NCBI RefSeq assembly: GCF_009371885.1
Contig: NZ_QLZA01000001.1
Location: forward strand, 248,001 to 312,000
Length of the DNA stretch: 64,000 nucleotides
Direction: 5' to 3'
Source of the DNA: Bifidobacterium tibiigranuli
GTDB taxonomy: Bacteria > Actinomycetota > Actinomycetes > Actinomycetales > Bifidobacteriaceae
Below are positions 1 through 12,188 of the stretch, in pieces. The position numbers were made by a program, and so were the translations under genes. The notes under the pieces are model-generated. The model was not told the origin of the DNA. It ran no database searches and was given only the letters and a program-made list of their open reading frames with translations. Numbering within the stretch: the first letter of the stretch is position 1; each line of letters starts with the position of its first letter.

Positions 1-1
1 C

Positions 2-4036
<4,035 letters not shown>

Positions 4037-4037
4037 T

Positions 4038-5585
4038 ATGAGCGACCCCAGAGGATTCCTCAAAGTCCGCACGCGCCGCGAGATGGCCGAACGGCCCGTC
4101 GAAGAGCGCATCAAAGACTGGTTCGACGTGCATGCCGAGCATGGCGCGCAGCCGTGGACCCGCGAGCAGGCTTCGCGCTGCATGGATTGCGGCACCCCGT
4201 TCTGCATGACCGGCTGCCCGCTGGGCAACGTCATCCCCGAGTTCAACGACCTGGTCAGCCAGGGCAAGTGGGAGGACGCCTACAACCGTCTCTCCATGAC
4301 GAACAACTTCCCCGAGGCGACCGGCCGCATATGCCCGGCGCCGTGCGAGCATGCCTGCGTGCTGGCGATTCACCAGCCGGCCACGGCCATCAAGAACGAC
4401 GAGGTCACAATCATCGATCAGGCCTTCGCGCTCGGCTATGTCAAGCCGATGCCGCCGCAGCGCCTCACCGACATGACCATCGCCATCGTCGGCTCCGGGC
4501 CTGCCGGTCTGGCATGCGCCCAGCAGCTGACCCGCGCCGGCCACACCGTCGTCGTGTATGAGCGCGACGACGCCATCGGCGGACTCATGCGCTACGGCAT
4601 CCCGAACTTCAAGCTCGACAAGCATCTGCTCGATGAACGCATCGCACAGATGGAGGCCGAGGGAACCCGCTTCATGACCAACATGGAAATCGGCAAGAAC
4701 ATCAGCTGGGACGAGCTGCGTTCGCGCTATGACGCCGTCGTGGTGGCCATCGGCTCCGGCGCGCCGCGCGACGTCGCCATCCCCGGGCGCGACTTGGAAG
4801 GCATCCACTTCGCGATGGACTTCCTGCCCGACACGACCCGCCGGCTCTACGGCGTGCAGCCGCACGGCGACATCGACGCCAACGGCAAGCATGTCGTCAT
4901 CATCGGCGGCGGTGACACCGGCTCGGACTGCCTGGGAGCTTCGATTCGCCAGGGCGCGAAGGACGTGACCGTGCTGCAGATCAACCCGCAGGAGCCGCTT
5001 GAGCGCACGGAGAGCCATCCGTGGCCGACCTACGCGCGCACCTATCAGAAGACCACATCGATGCAGGAGGGCGGCGAATACCTCTACAACACCGATTCGG
5101 TGAGCTTTGAAGGCATCGAGGACGATCTGGATCGCGTTGCCGTCGATGATACTTCGGTGCCCGCCGGATTCGTGGCGGACGAGCAGGGCCATGTCACCGG
5201 GGTCAAGATCGTCAGCGTCGAGCTTGACGAAAATGGCAGGCGCGTGCACGTCCCCGGCACGGAGCGCGTGCTCCCCGCCGATCTGGTGCTGATTTCCGTA
5301 GGATTCGCGCACCCGGACACGACCACGCTGCTTGATCAGCTGCCCGTCGAGCTGGACGGGCGCGGCAACGTGTCGCGCGACGCCGAATTCTCCACCACGC
5401 AGGACGGCGTCTTCGTGTGCGGCGATGCCGGACGCGGCCAGAGCCTGGTCGTGTGGGCCATCTCCGAGGGTCGCAGCTGCGCCGCATCGGTCGACAAGTA
5501 CCTCACCGGCGTCACCGAACTGCCCTCGCCGATCGCGCCGACCGATCGCCCGATGTCACTGCCGTTGAAGGCATTGGTCCACTAA
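4038..5585 (+). CDS. gltD: Glutamate synthase small subunit
   Basis: Small, FAD- and NADPH-binding subunit of glutamate synthase (515 residues). It passes electrons from NADPH through two 4Fe-4S clusters to GltB. The N-terminal cluster cysteines are visible (CMDCGTPFCMTGCP and CPAPCEHAC), followed by the FAD dinucleotide fold (GSGPAGLACA) and the NADPH fold (IGGGDTGSDC). The start is the ATG at 4038, one base after the gltB stop and behind the Shine-Dalgarno GGAAGGAG at 4021; an in-frame ATG at 3972 lies inside gltB and was rejected. A strong terminator follows. Confidence 0.97.
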   Translation: MSDPRGFLKVRTRREMAERPVEERIKDWFDVHAEHGAQPWTREQASRCMDCGTPFCMTGCPLGNVIPEFNDLVSQGKWEDAYNRLSMTNNFPEATGRICPAPCEHACVLAIHQPATAIKNDEVTIIDQAFALGYVKPMPPQRLTDMTIAIVGSGPAGLACAQQLTRAGHTVVVYERDDAIGGLMRYGIPNFKLDKHLLDERIAQMEAEGTRFMTNMEIGKNISWDELRSRYDAVVVAIGSGAPRDVAIPGRDLEGIHFAMDFLPDTTRRLYGVQPHGDIDANGKHVVIIGGGDTGSDCLGASIRQGAKDVTVLQINPQEPLERTESHPWPTYARTYQKTTSMQEGGEYLYNTDSVSFEGIEDDLDRVAVDDTSVPAGFVADEQGHVTGVKIVSVELDENGRRVHVPGTERVLPADLVLISVGFAHPDTTTLLDQLPVELDGRGNVSRDAEFSTTQDGVFVCGDAGRGQSLVVWAISEGRSCAASVDKYLTGVTELPSPIAPTDRPMSLPLKALVH

Positions 5586-5608
5586 ACTATCGAGTTGCTT
5601 TCGGCGTG

Positions 5609-5645
5609 CGAAAGGGGCGGCAGCGATAGGCTGCCGCCCCTTTCG
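5609..5645. terminator. Strong hairpin terminator between convergent gltD and fdh
   Basis: A perfect stem with arms GAAAGGGGCGGCAGC (5610-5624) and its complement (5630-5644), extended by one C-G pair, around a 5-nt loop. The right arm ends in CCCCTTTC. It lies 24 bases after the gltD stop and about 80 bases from the end of the convergent fdh gene, so it may serve both. Confidence 0.85.
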
Positions 5646-5722
5646 TGACTTGTTTACCTGTTTGTTTTAGTCAGACACTGTAGGCCTGGGCTTCTAGGTT
5701 TCCAGGCTTCCAGCAGGTCAGG

Positions 5723-6916
5723 TCAGGCCTTTTCACCGCTGCCGGGGCTTGCCTGTCCCTTCGTCACCTCGTAGGATTTCGCGCCGGTGCCGGCCAGCGC
5801 GCCGCCTTGCGCGATGATGTACTCGTCGCGAATCGGCTCATCATCGAGGAAGTCCTCGAGGATTTCGCGAGTTCCGGCCGCATACCGCGCCTGCGCCGAC
5901 AAGGTCGTGCCCGAGATGTGCGGCGTCATGCCTTCGTGCGGCATGGTCCGCCACGGATGATCCTCGGGCGCGGGCTGCGGGTACCACACGTCGCCCGCGT
6001 ACCCGGCGAGCTGGCCGGAATTGAGCGCGTCGACAATGGCGTCGCGGTCCACAAGCTCGCCGCGGCCGTTGTTGACGATGTAGGAGCCGCGCTTCATCGA
6101 CGCAATTACCGAGGCATTGAACATGTGGCGGGTTGCGGCGTACAGCGGCGTTTCCAGGACCGCGATGTCAACGACTTTCGCCAGCTCCTTGACGTCGGGG
6201 TAATAGGTGGCGCCGAGGCTCTTCTCATAGTCGGCAGGCAACTGGTGACGCTGGGTGTACGCCAGCTTGACGCCGAATGGCTTGAGCCGTTCGAGCACCG
6301 CCTTGCCGATGCGCCCTGCGCCCACGACGCCGACGGTCATACCTTCCAAGTCGTACGCGCGTGAAACGCAATCGGCGATATTCCAGCCGCCCTTGCGCGC
6401 CCAGTCATGCGACGGCAGGTAGTTGCGCACCAGCGCCAGCACTTGCATGACCGCATGCTCGGCCACGCTGATACTGTTGCAGTAGGTCACTTCGGCCACG
6501 GTCACGTTATGCTCGTTGGCCGCGTTCAAGTCCACATGGTCGGAGCCGATGCCAGCGGTTATCGCCAGCTTGAGCTTCTTGGCCTTCGCGAAGCGCTCGG
6601 CGGTCAGGTAGGCCGGCCAGAACGGCTGGGAGATGACGACATCGGCGTCGGGCAGCTCCTTCTCGAACTGCGAATCCGGACCTTCCTTGTCGGAGGTGAC
6701 CACGAATTCGACATTGCGGTTCTTGAGAAACTTCGTCAGTCCGAGCGCGCCCGAAACCGAGCCAAGCAGCTCGCCGGGCTTGAAATCAATCGCCTTGGGG
6801 GAGGGCAGCGTCGACCCATCAGGGTACGAGCTGAGCTCTGGAACGGTGTCGCGCGCGTATTTCGGCGGATACCCATCGACGGGGTCCGGATACAGCACAC
6901 ATAATACCTTGGTCAT
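5723..6916 (-). CDS. fdh: NAD(P)-dependent formate dehydrogenase
   Basis: 397-residue D-2-hydroxyacid-dehydrogenase-fold formate dehydrogenase, metal-free, oxidising formate to CO2. Family residues of the Pseudomonas sp. 101 enzyme are present shifted by one: Pro98-Phe99, Asn147 in TYCNSISVAEH, Arg285 in NGRGE, Gln314 in YPQPAPEDHPW, and catalytic His333 in TPHISGTT. The Rossmann motif is GAGRIG (199-204). The residue matching Asp221, which binds the NAD ribose in the Pseudomonas enzyme, is Gln222 (TQRHQL), which points to NADP+ use. The start ATG follows AAAGGAG. The gene stands alone, convergent with gltD, with palindromic and direct repeats upstream. For a fermenter that excretes formate this is an unexpected enzyme. 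Confidence 0.92.
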   Translation of the reverse strand: MTKVLCVLYPDPVDGYPPKYARDTVPELSSYPDGSTLPSPKAIDFKPGELLGSVSGALGLTKFLKNRNVEFVVTSDKEGPDSQFEKELPDADVVISQPFWPAYLTAERFAKAKKLKLAITAGIGSDHVDLNAANEHNVTVAEVTYCNSISVAEHAVMQVLALVRNYLPSHDWARKGGWNIADCVSRAYDLEGMTVGVVGAGRIGKAVLERLKPFGVKLAYTQRHQLPADYEKSLGATYYPDVKELAKVVDIAVLETPLYAATRHMFNASVIASMKRGSYIVNNGRGELVDRDAIVDALNSGQLAGYAGDVWYPQPAPEDHPWRTMPHEGMTPHISGTTLSAQARYAAGTREILEDFLDDEPIRDEYIIAQGGALAGTGAKSYEVTKGQASPGSGEKA

Positions 6917-6931
6917 AATCTATGCTCCTTT

Positions 6932-6943
6932 GCATATATATGC
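6932..6943. promoter_or_regulatory. 12-bp palindrome before fdh
   Basis: Perfect palindrome GCATATATATGC lying just upstream of the fdh ribosome site, in the 377-base gene-free stretch 6917-7293. It could be an operator or part of a promoter; no binding protein is identifiable. Confidence 0.35.
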
Positions 6944-6992
6944 GGCCATAGCGCGCGTTTGCAAGAGACATAGCCAGACACCATGCAGTCCT

Positions 6993-7039
6993 GCACAGTG
7001 TATTAGTTACACGCAGTGCATTCCTACGCGCAGTGCATT
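6993..7039. repeat. Three direct 12-mers upstream of fdh
   Basis: Near-identical 12-mers GCACAGTGTATT (6993), ACGCAGTGCATT (7011) and GCGCAGTGCATT (7028), spaced 18 and 17 bases apart. Their location 75-125 bases before the fdh start (minus strand) suits a regulator-binding array. The rest of this intergenic stretch shows nothing convincing. Confidence 0.45.
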
Positions 7040-7293
7040 CGCAACCGCCACAGCCTGAAACGTCGAATTGCTTCGAGCTTCACTTCGGTTATAGCACTTA
7101 TCCGTTCACCATAAACTGACTTGGAAGGAGCGCGAGCTTATGGCGTTTATTGGTTCCGGTTTCCATCATCGCGTGCGGCTTCATCTGCGCTCGTTGTGCT
7201 CCATGCGACGATGAGTTCAGCGAGCCTCATGCCTGCCTACATGGTTGCGGTACACTGGAGCGCGGAAAACCGTTGTTTCATGGAGGAGAAGCT

Positions 7294-7752
7294 ATGCCGA
7301 ATCGCGCCGAACGCAGGGCTCAGGACAAGCGCAGCCGCAGGGGAGTGCCTGCGCAATACGACCAGACGCAGGGGCGTGCGCGGTCGGATATGATCGACGA
7401 ATATGCCTTGCAGGACAAGTCGCGCCGGCTCGAAGAGCATGTCGACGGCGAATGGAAGCCCTCGGCCAGCGTCACCGACACGACCGGCGATAGGCTGGAC
7501 GACATTGAGATGCGCGATCCTGACATCATCAAGCCGCCGCATTCGGTGCGTCAGGCGTTCCGCATCGTCAGCTGGACGCTTATCGGCCTTTCGGTGATTG
7601 CATTCCTCGTCATCATGTGGCTGCCGAGCCATCCGCTGTGGCTGATCGCTACGATCAGCGCGGTGTTCGTCGTCGCCGTGCTGAGCCTGTTCGTCGTGGC
7701 GGGAGACCCGAAGCACAACCCCAATCTCGACGCGAACGGCACTGCGGTATAG
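7294..7752 (+). CDS. Conserved-type membrane protein, function unknown
   Basis: 152-residue protein. The N-terminal 85 residues are polar and charged, very basic at first (MPNRAERRAQDKRSRRG), followed by two hydrophobic helices at about 91-110 and 114-136 with a short turn (PSHP), and a short polar tail. This predicts a two-pass membrane protein with a cytoplasmic N-domain. The start ATG at 7294 has GGAGGAG at 7282; an upstream in-frame start at 7150 has no ribosome site. It sits alone before glgA. I do not recognise the family. Confidence 0.75.
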   Translation: MPNRAERRAQDKRSRRGVPAQYDQTQGRARSDMIDEYALQDKSRRLEEHVDGEWKPSASVTDTTGDRLDDIEMRDPDIIKPPHSVRQAFRIVSWTLIGLSVIAFLVIMWLPSHPLWLIATISAVFVVAVLSLFVVAGDPKHNPNLDANGTAV

Positions 7753-7942
7753 CGCGATATAGCGCCGCATAATGCTGCATGCCGTAGGGCATGGCTCACC
7801 GCGCAACTTCAGGTGAACCGATTCTTTCGTATTTTTCGTCCAAAATTCATGCCGATGGCGGCGCAGCGTCGACTTAAGGCATAGACTTGACGGTGTACGC
7901 CCAAGATGTACGCCCAATGAAGCGCGCATAGAAGGAGAAACC

Positions 7943-9178
7943 ATGAAAGTAGACATCCTGACCCGGGAATACCCACCGCATATCTACGGAGGCGCGGGCG
8001 TTCACGTCGATGAGCTGGCAAAGGTGCTGGCGGAACGCATCGACGTGACGGTGCGGGCCTTTGACGGGCCGCGTACCCCGGCAGACGTCCCGACGATACC
8101 AGGCCAGAATCCGAAAGGCTCGCTGAGCGTCTTCGGCTACGACACGCCGGCCGAGCTGACGCAGGCCAATGCCGCGCTTAAGACCTTCGGCACCGACCTG
8201 CAGATCGCCAACGATGTCGACGCCGACCTGGTGCATGTGCATACGTGGTACGCCTGCCTCGCCGGGCGCCTGGCGCAGCAGCTGCACGAGGTGCCGATGG
8301 TGATTACCGCGCACAGCCTCGAACCCTTCCGCCCGTGGAAGAAAGAGCAGCTTGGCGGCGGCTACAACCTGAGCTCCTGGGCCGAACGCGACGCCTACGA
8401 GCACGCCGAGCGCATCATCGCCGTATCCGCAGGCATGCGCAACGACATCCTGAGCGCCTACCCGAATGTGGACCCGGACAAGGTCGCCGTGGTCCATAAC
8501 GGCATCACGCTCGCTGATTTCGCCACGCCCGCCGATGATGACGAAGGCTGGAAGGTCTTCGAGCGCTACCACATCGACCGCAGCAAGCCCACGCTGCTGT
8601 TCGTCGGCCGCATCACACGCCAGAAGGGGCTGCCGTACCTGCTGCAGGCGCTGCACCTTATCAACAAGGATATTCAGGTCGTGCTGTGCGCTGGTGCCCC
8701 CGACACTCCGGAGATCGCCGCCGAGGTGAAGTCGGCCTTCGCTGAGCTCAATGACCAGCGTGGCAACATCATCTGGATTGAGGAGATGCTGCCCAAGCCC
8801 GAGCTCAACGCATTGGAGCATGGCAGCACGGCCTTCGTGTGCCCGAGCATCTACGAGCCGCTGGGTATCGTGAACCTTGAGGCGATGGCCTGCGATCTGC
8901 CGGTCGTCGCCAGCGCCACGGGCGGCATCCCCGAAGTGGTTGAGGATGGCGTGACGGGCCTGTTGGTGCCGCTTGAGCAGCTTCACGACGGCACGGGTAC
9001 GCCGACCGACCCGGATACTTTCGTGCACGACATGGCGCACGCCATCGACGAGATCATGGCCGACCCTGAGCGGGCCAAAGCCATGGGTCGCGCCGGCTAC
9101 GAGCGCGCGCGCGACAAGTTCAGCTGGGAGTCCATCGCCGAGCGCACGATCGACGTGTATCGCGACGCGCTTCGGTAG
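7943..9178 (+). CDS. glgA: Glycogen synthase, actinobacterial (GlgA/GlgM) type
   Basis: 411-residue GT-B glycosyltransferase of the family called Corynebacterium-type glycogen synthase. It opens with the nucleotide-sugar synthase signature ([17 protein letters not shown]) and carries the C-terminal donor-site E-x7-E region ([16 protein letters not shown]). Related actinobacterial enzymes elongate glycogen from ADP-glucose or, as GlgM in mycobacteria, make maltose-1-phosphate; the sequence does not decide which. AGAAGGAGA precedes the ATG. It is monocistronic, with a hairpin terminator 90 bases downstream. Confidence 0.93.
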   Translation: MKVDILTREYPPHIYGGAGVHVDELAKVLAERIDVTVRAFDGPRTPADVPTIPGQNPKGSLSVFGYDTPAELTQANAALKTFGTDLQIANDVDADLVHVHTWYACLAGRLAQQLHEVPMVITAHSLEPFRPWKKEQLGGGYNLSSWAERDAYEHAERIIAVSAGMRNDILSAYPNVDPDKVAVVHNGITLADFATPADDDEGWKVFERYHIDRSKPTLLFVGRITRQKGLPYLLQALHLINKDIQVVLCAGAPDTPEIAAEVKSAFAELNDQRGNIIWIEEMLPKPELNALEHGSTAFVCPSIYEPLGIVNLEAMACDLPVVASATGGIPEVVEDGVTGLLVPLEQLHDGTGTPTDPDTFVHDMAHAIDEIMADPERAKAMGRAGYERARDKFSWESIAERTIDVYRDALR

Positions 9179-9268
9179 GGATTCGCTGGAAAGGCCGCAT
9201 GGCGCGGCAGCTGCCATCACGGTATCGATAGGGTAGTGACGATATCGTAGAGACGCAGTAGACGTAAT

Positions 9269-9303
9269 GGTGCGATGAGTCGTTGCTGGCTCATCGCACC
9301 TTT
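9269..9303 (+). terminator. Hairpin terminator after glgA
   Basis: Perfect 11-bp arms GGTGCGATGAG (9269-9279) and CTCATCGCACC (9290-9300), loop of 10, followed by TTT. Confidence 0.8.
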
Positions 9304-9344
9304 GCATGATGTGAACAGTGCAAGATTCAGGAGGAGGCACGCAT

Positions 9345-10307
9345 ATGGGCGACGCGGTCGCATTGCAGCTCAACGGTGTGGAGTTCCGGCGTCGGCGTCG
9401 CGTGATTCTCACCGATGTGAATCTGGAATTGAAGGCCGGGGAGAAATGGATTCTGTTCGGCCCCAATGGCATCGGCAAATCCAGCCTCGTGCAGATGATG
9501 AGCACGCGCGGCTTCCCATCCGAAGGCACGGTCGACATCCTCGGCAATCGCCTGGGCAAGGTCGACGTGTTCTCCTATCGCCATCGCATTGGCCTGAGCT
9601 CGGCGGAGCTGTCGCGCGCCTTCCCGCCGGAGGAAGACCCGCTCGACGCCGTCGTGACCGCGCTGACCGCTACGACCGGACGGTGGCGCGACAACTATTC
9701 GCCGGAGCAGTTTGCCCAGGCCCGTGCTTTGATGCACCAGTTCGGCATCGCCTATCTCGAAGGCAAGCAGATGTTCAAGCTCTCCCAGGGCGAGTTGACG
9801 CGCGTGCTCATCTGCCGGGCGCTGATGGCCGACCCCGACCTGCTGATACTCGACGAGCCGACCACCGGACTCGATCTGGGCGGCAGGGAGCTGGCGTTGC
9901 AGGCGCTCAGCCGCATCGGCGAGCAGGACAGCAACCGAACCGTGTTGCTGGTCACCCACCGGCTTGAGGAGATACCGCGCGGATTCGACCATGTGGCGAT
10001 TATGGGACGCCGCGCAGGCAACGAGAACGACGCTTATAAAGATAACGTCGCCGGCAACGACCCGCAGCCCGGCACGATTCTGTACACCGGAGACCTTGAG
10101 CACGGCTTCACCGCCGAGCGGCTCAGCGCCATCTTCGGGCTGCCGCTGAAAGTCACGCACGAGGACGGGCGTTGGAACGCCTATGCGCAAGGCGCGCAGG
10201 CCCTTGGTTATGAAGCGATTGGCTCTGAAAAAAACGGCTCTGCAGCGACGATTGATGCAGAGATGGGTGACACAGCAACCGACAGCAGCGAGGAACCCCA
10301 TGCCTAA
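9345..10307 (+). CDS. Stand-alone ABC ATPase
   Basis: 320-residue single ABC nucleotide-binding protein with no membrane segment. Walker A is GPNGIGKSS, the signature is LSQGELTRV, Walker B is [12 protein letters not shown] and the switch His is in LLVTHR. A C-terminal extension of about 90 polar residues follows the ABC domain. The start ATG follows AGGAGGAGG. Its last 8 bases overlap the trmI-type gene, so they are co-translated. No partner permease is adjacent; the fold resembles ABC proteins such as those annotated as ModF-like. Substrate or role is unknown. Confidence 0.88.
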   Translation: MGDAVALQLNGVEFRRRRRVILTDVNLELKAGEKWILFGPNGIGKSSLVQMMSTRGFPSEGTVDILGNRLGKVDVFSYRHRIGLSSAELSRAFPPEEDPLDAVVTALTATTGRWRDNYSPEQFAQARALMHQFGIAYLEGKQMFKLSQGELTRVLICRALMADPDLLILDEPTTGLDLGGRELALQALSRIGEQDSNRTVLLVTHRLEEIPRGFDHVAIMGRRAGNENDAYKDNVAGNDPQPGTILYTGDLEHGFTAERLSAIFGLPLKVTHEDGRWNAYAQGAQALGYEAIGSEKNGSAATIDAEMGDTATDSSEEPHA

Positions 10308-11406
10308 ACGAGGAGCGCTGCAAGCCGGCGAAAAGGTCCAGTTCACCGACCGCAAGAGCAAACGCATCACCGCGCAGCTCGTCGCAGGCGGCACGACGCA
10401 GACCGAGCACGGGCTGATTCTTCACGATGACGTTATCGGCGGCACGGAAGGCGTTATCGTCACGACCGTGCATGCCAAGCGACAGGCAGAGACGGAGATG
10501 GAAGCAGGTTCTGGGCAAGCCGTACAGACTGCACAGTCCTTGCAGTCCGTGCCATCCTCGCGCGACGCCGCCAAGCCGTGGAAGGCCGCGCGCGCGATAG
10601 GCGGCTGGCAGTACGCGGTGATGCGGCCGCGGCTGGCCGACTATGTGCTGTCGATGCCGCGCGGCGCCCAGATCATGTATCCCAAGGACATCGCGCAGGT
10701 CATCCAGCTCGGCGACATCCGCAAGGGGCTCAACGTACTCGAATCCGGCGCGGGCTCGGGCGCGATGAGCCTGAATCTTCTCGATGCCGTGGGGGAGCAG
10801 GGCCAGTTGACGACCATCGAGATGCGCGGCGAATTTGCCAAGATAGCGCAGGCGAACGCCACGCTGTATTTCGGCGGGCGACCCGCTTGGTGGGATTTGA
10901 AGGTCGGCGACTTCGATTCGGTGGCAGCCGATCTGCCGGCGCATTCCTTCGATCGCATCGTGCTTGACATGCTCGACCCGTGGAATCGGCTCGATCAGGC
11001 CCATCGGGTCATCGCGCCGGGCGGCGTGCTCGTGGCCTACATCACGACCACAACGCAGCTGAGCCGGCTTGCCGAGGCATTGCGCGAGGCCGGCGTGTGG
11101 ACCGAGCCGGAGATTCAGGAGACTTTGGAGCGCGATTGGAAGGCGCAAGGCCTCGCCGTGCGCCCCGACCATCAGATGATTGGGCACACCGGATTCCTCG
11201 TGATCAGCCGTGCGATGGCCGAAGGCTTCGAAGCCTTGCGCAAACGCGATCGCGCCACGAAGGACACGCATACCGACATCGATGCGATGAGCGAGGAGGA
11301 GCGTGCCGCGCAGTTGGATGATTTGGAGCTGCGTGACATCTCCGACCGCAAGCTGCGCAAAGTGCTGCGCGATTTGGATGCGCAGGTCGGCGCGCTGGAA
11401 TCCTGA
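10300..11406 (+). CDS. trmI: tRNA (adenine-58-N1)-methyltransferase, TrmI type
   Basis: 368-residue SAM-dependent methyltransferase of the GCD14/TrmI family, expected to make m1A58 in the T loop of tRNAs. The small N-terminal beta-barrel (residues 1-100) is followed by the Rossmann domain with the SAM motif ESGAGSGAMS and the acidic TTIEMR strand, then the catalytic-strand region DMLDPWNR. It has an unusual Gln/Thr/Ser-rich insert in the N-domain (bases 10,480-10,560). The start ATG at 10300 lies inside the end of the ABC gene, eight bases overlapping. Identity is secure at family level. Confidence 0.9.
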   Translation: MPKRGALQAGEKVQFTDRKSKRITAQLVAGGTTQTEHGLILHDDVIGGTEGVIVTTVHAKRQAETEMEAGSGQAVQTAQSLQSVPSSRDAAKPWKAARAIGGWQYAVMRPRLADYVLSMPRGAQIMYPKDIAQVIQLGDIRKGLNVLESGAGSGAMSLNLLDAVGEQGQLTTIEMRGEFAKIAQANATLYFGGRPAWWDLKVGDFDSVAADLPAHSFDRIVLDMLDPWNRLDQAHRVIAPGGVLVAYITTTTQLSRLAEALREAGVWTEPEIQETLERDWKAQGLAVRPDHQMIGHTGFLVISRAMAEGFEALRKRDRATKDTHTDIDAMSEEERAAQLDDLELRDISDRKLRKVLRDLDAQVGALES

Positions 11407-11495
11407 TTCGGGCATAATCAATGGAGAATCACAAACAGGTCTATGCGCGCAGCGGCCGGCCGCCGGCTGATGCCAATGGTGACAGGAGCGATGAC

Positions 11496-12053
11496 ATGGG
11501 AGTCAATCTGAAGAAACTCGCCAAGAAGGCTCGGCATTACGATCATGTGCTGCTGGTGATGCGCCATGCCAAGCCCGAGGCATCGAATGAGGGCGGCGAC
11601 TATGCCCGTGAGCTGACGGACAAGGGACGCAAGCAGGCGAAGAAAATGGCTAAGGGCCTGAGCGACATGGATCTGGTGCCGGACAGTATCGCCTGCTCAA
11701 GCGCTACGCGCGCCGAGCAGACGCTCGATCGCATGCTCAAGATTTTCGGCGACAAACCCAAGGTGGACTATCGGCAAAGCCTGTACGATGGCGGTCTGCA
11801 GGGCATGTTCGACGAGCTTGCGCACGCCAAGGAGAAAACCCGTGTGCTCATGATTCTGGGCCATGAGCCCACGGTTTCGATGGCAAGTCAATGGCTGACG
11901 AGCGAGGATTCCGATTCCGACTCCCTCGATCTGCTCAATCTCGGACTGTCTCCTAGCGCAGTGGTCGTTTTCGGCGCAAACAAGCCCTTCAACGCATGGC
12001 AGACGCACGATGCCGAGCTTCTCGCCGTACTCAACCCAAAGAACTTCGAGTAA
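11496..12053 (+). CDS. SixA-like histidine phosphatase
   Basis: 185-residue histidine-phosphatase-superfamily protein. The catalytic RHG-type motif is VMRHAKPEA near the N-terminus, and the second catalytic His is in ILGHEPTVS. The short form matches the SixA group, named for phosphohistidine phosphatase activity; the real substrate is not known here. The start ATG at 11496 has AGGAG seven bases before it; an ATG at 11421 is also in frame but lacks a ribosome site. Transcribed with the preceding methyltransferase or independently. Confidence 0.85.
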   Translation: MGVNLKKLAKKARHYDHVLLVMRHAKPEASNEGGDYARELTDKGRKQAKKMAKGLSDMDLVPDSIACSSATRAEQTLDRMLKIFGDKPKVDYRQSLYDGGLQGMFDELAHAKEKTRVLMILGHEPTVSMASQWLTSEDSDSDSLDLLNLGLSPSAVVVFGANKPFNAWQTHDAELLAVLNPKNFE

Positions 12054-12188
12054 TAGATATTTTCCGATTTTCTTTCTGATAGCGCTGTTATAAATCTGAT
12101 TTATGGCGACACCTTATCGCTGTCTATGCCTCGAATGTCGCGATTGTTGATAGGCTAGGCCAGTTAATACTGTTGCATTGGAGGACGC

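Noticed and set aside
7141..7209. 22-codon frame after AAGGAG upstream of the 7294 gene
   Set aside because: Basic random-looking peptide without regulatory codon runs; leader peptide role not supported.
12054..12188. Possible riboswitch before metE
   Set aside because: Only 135 bases and no recognisable SAM or cobalamin conserved core.
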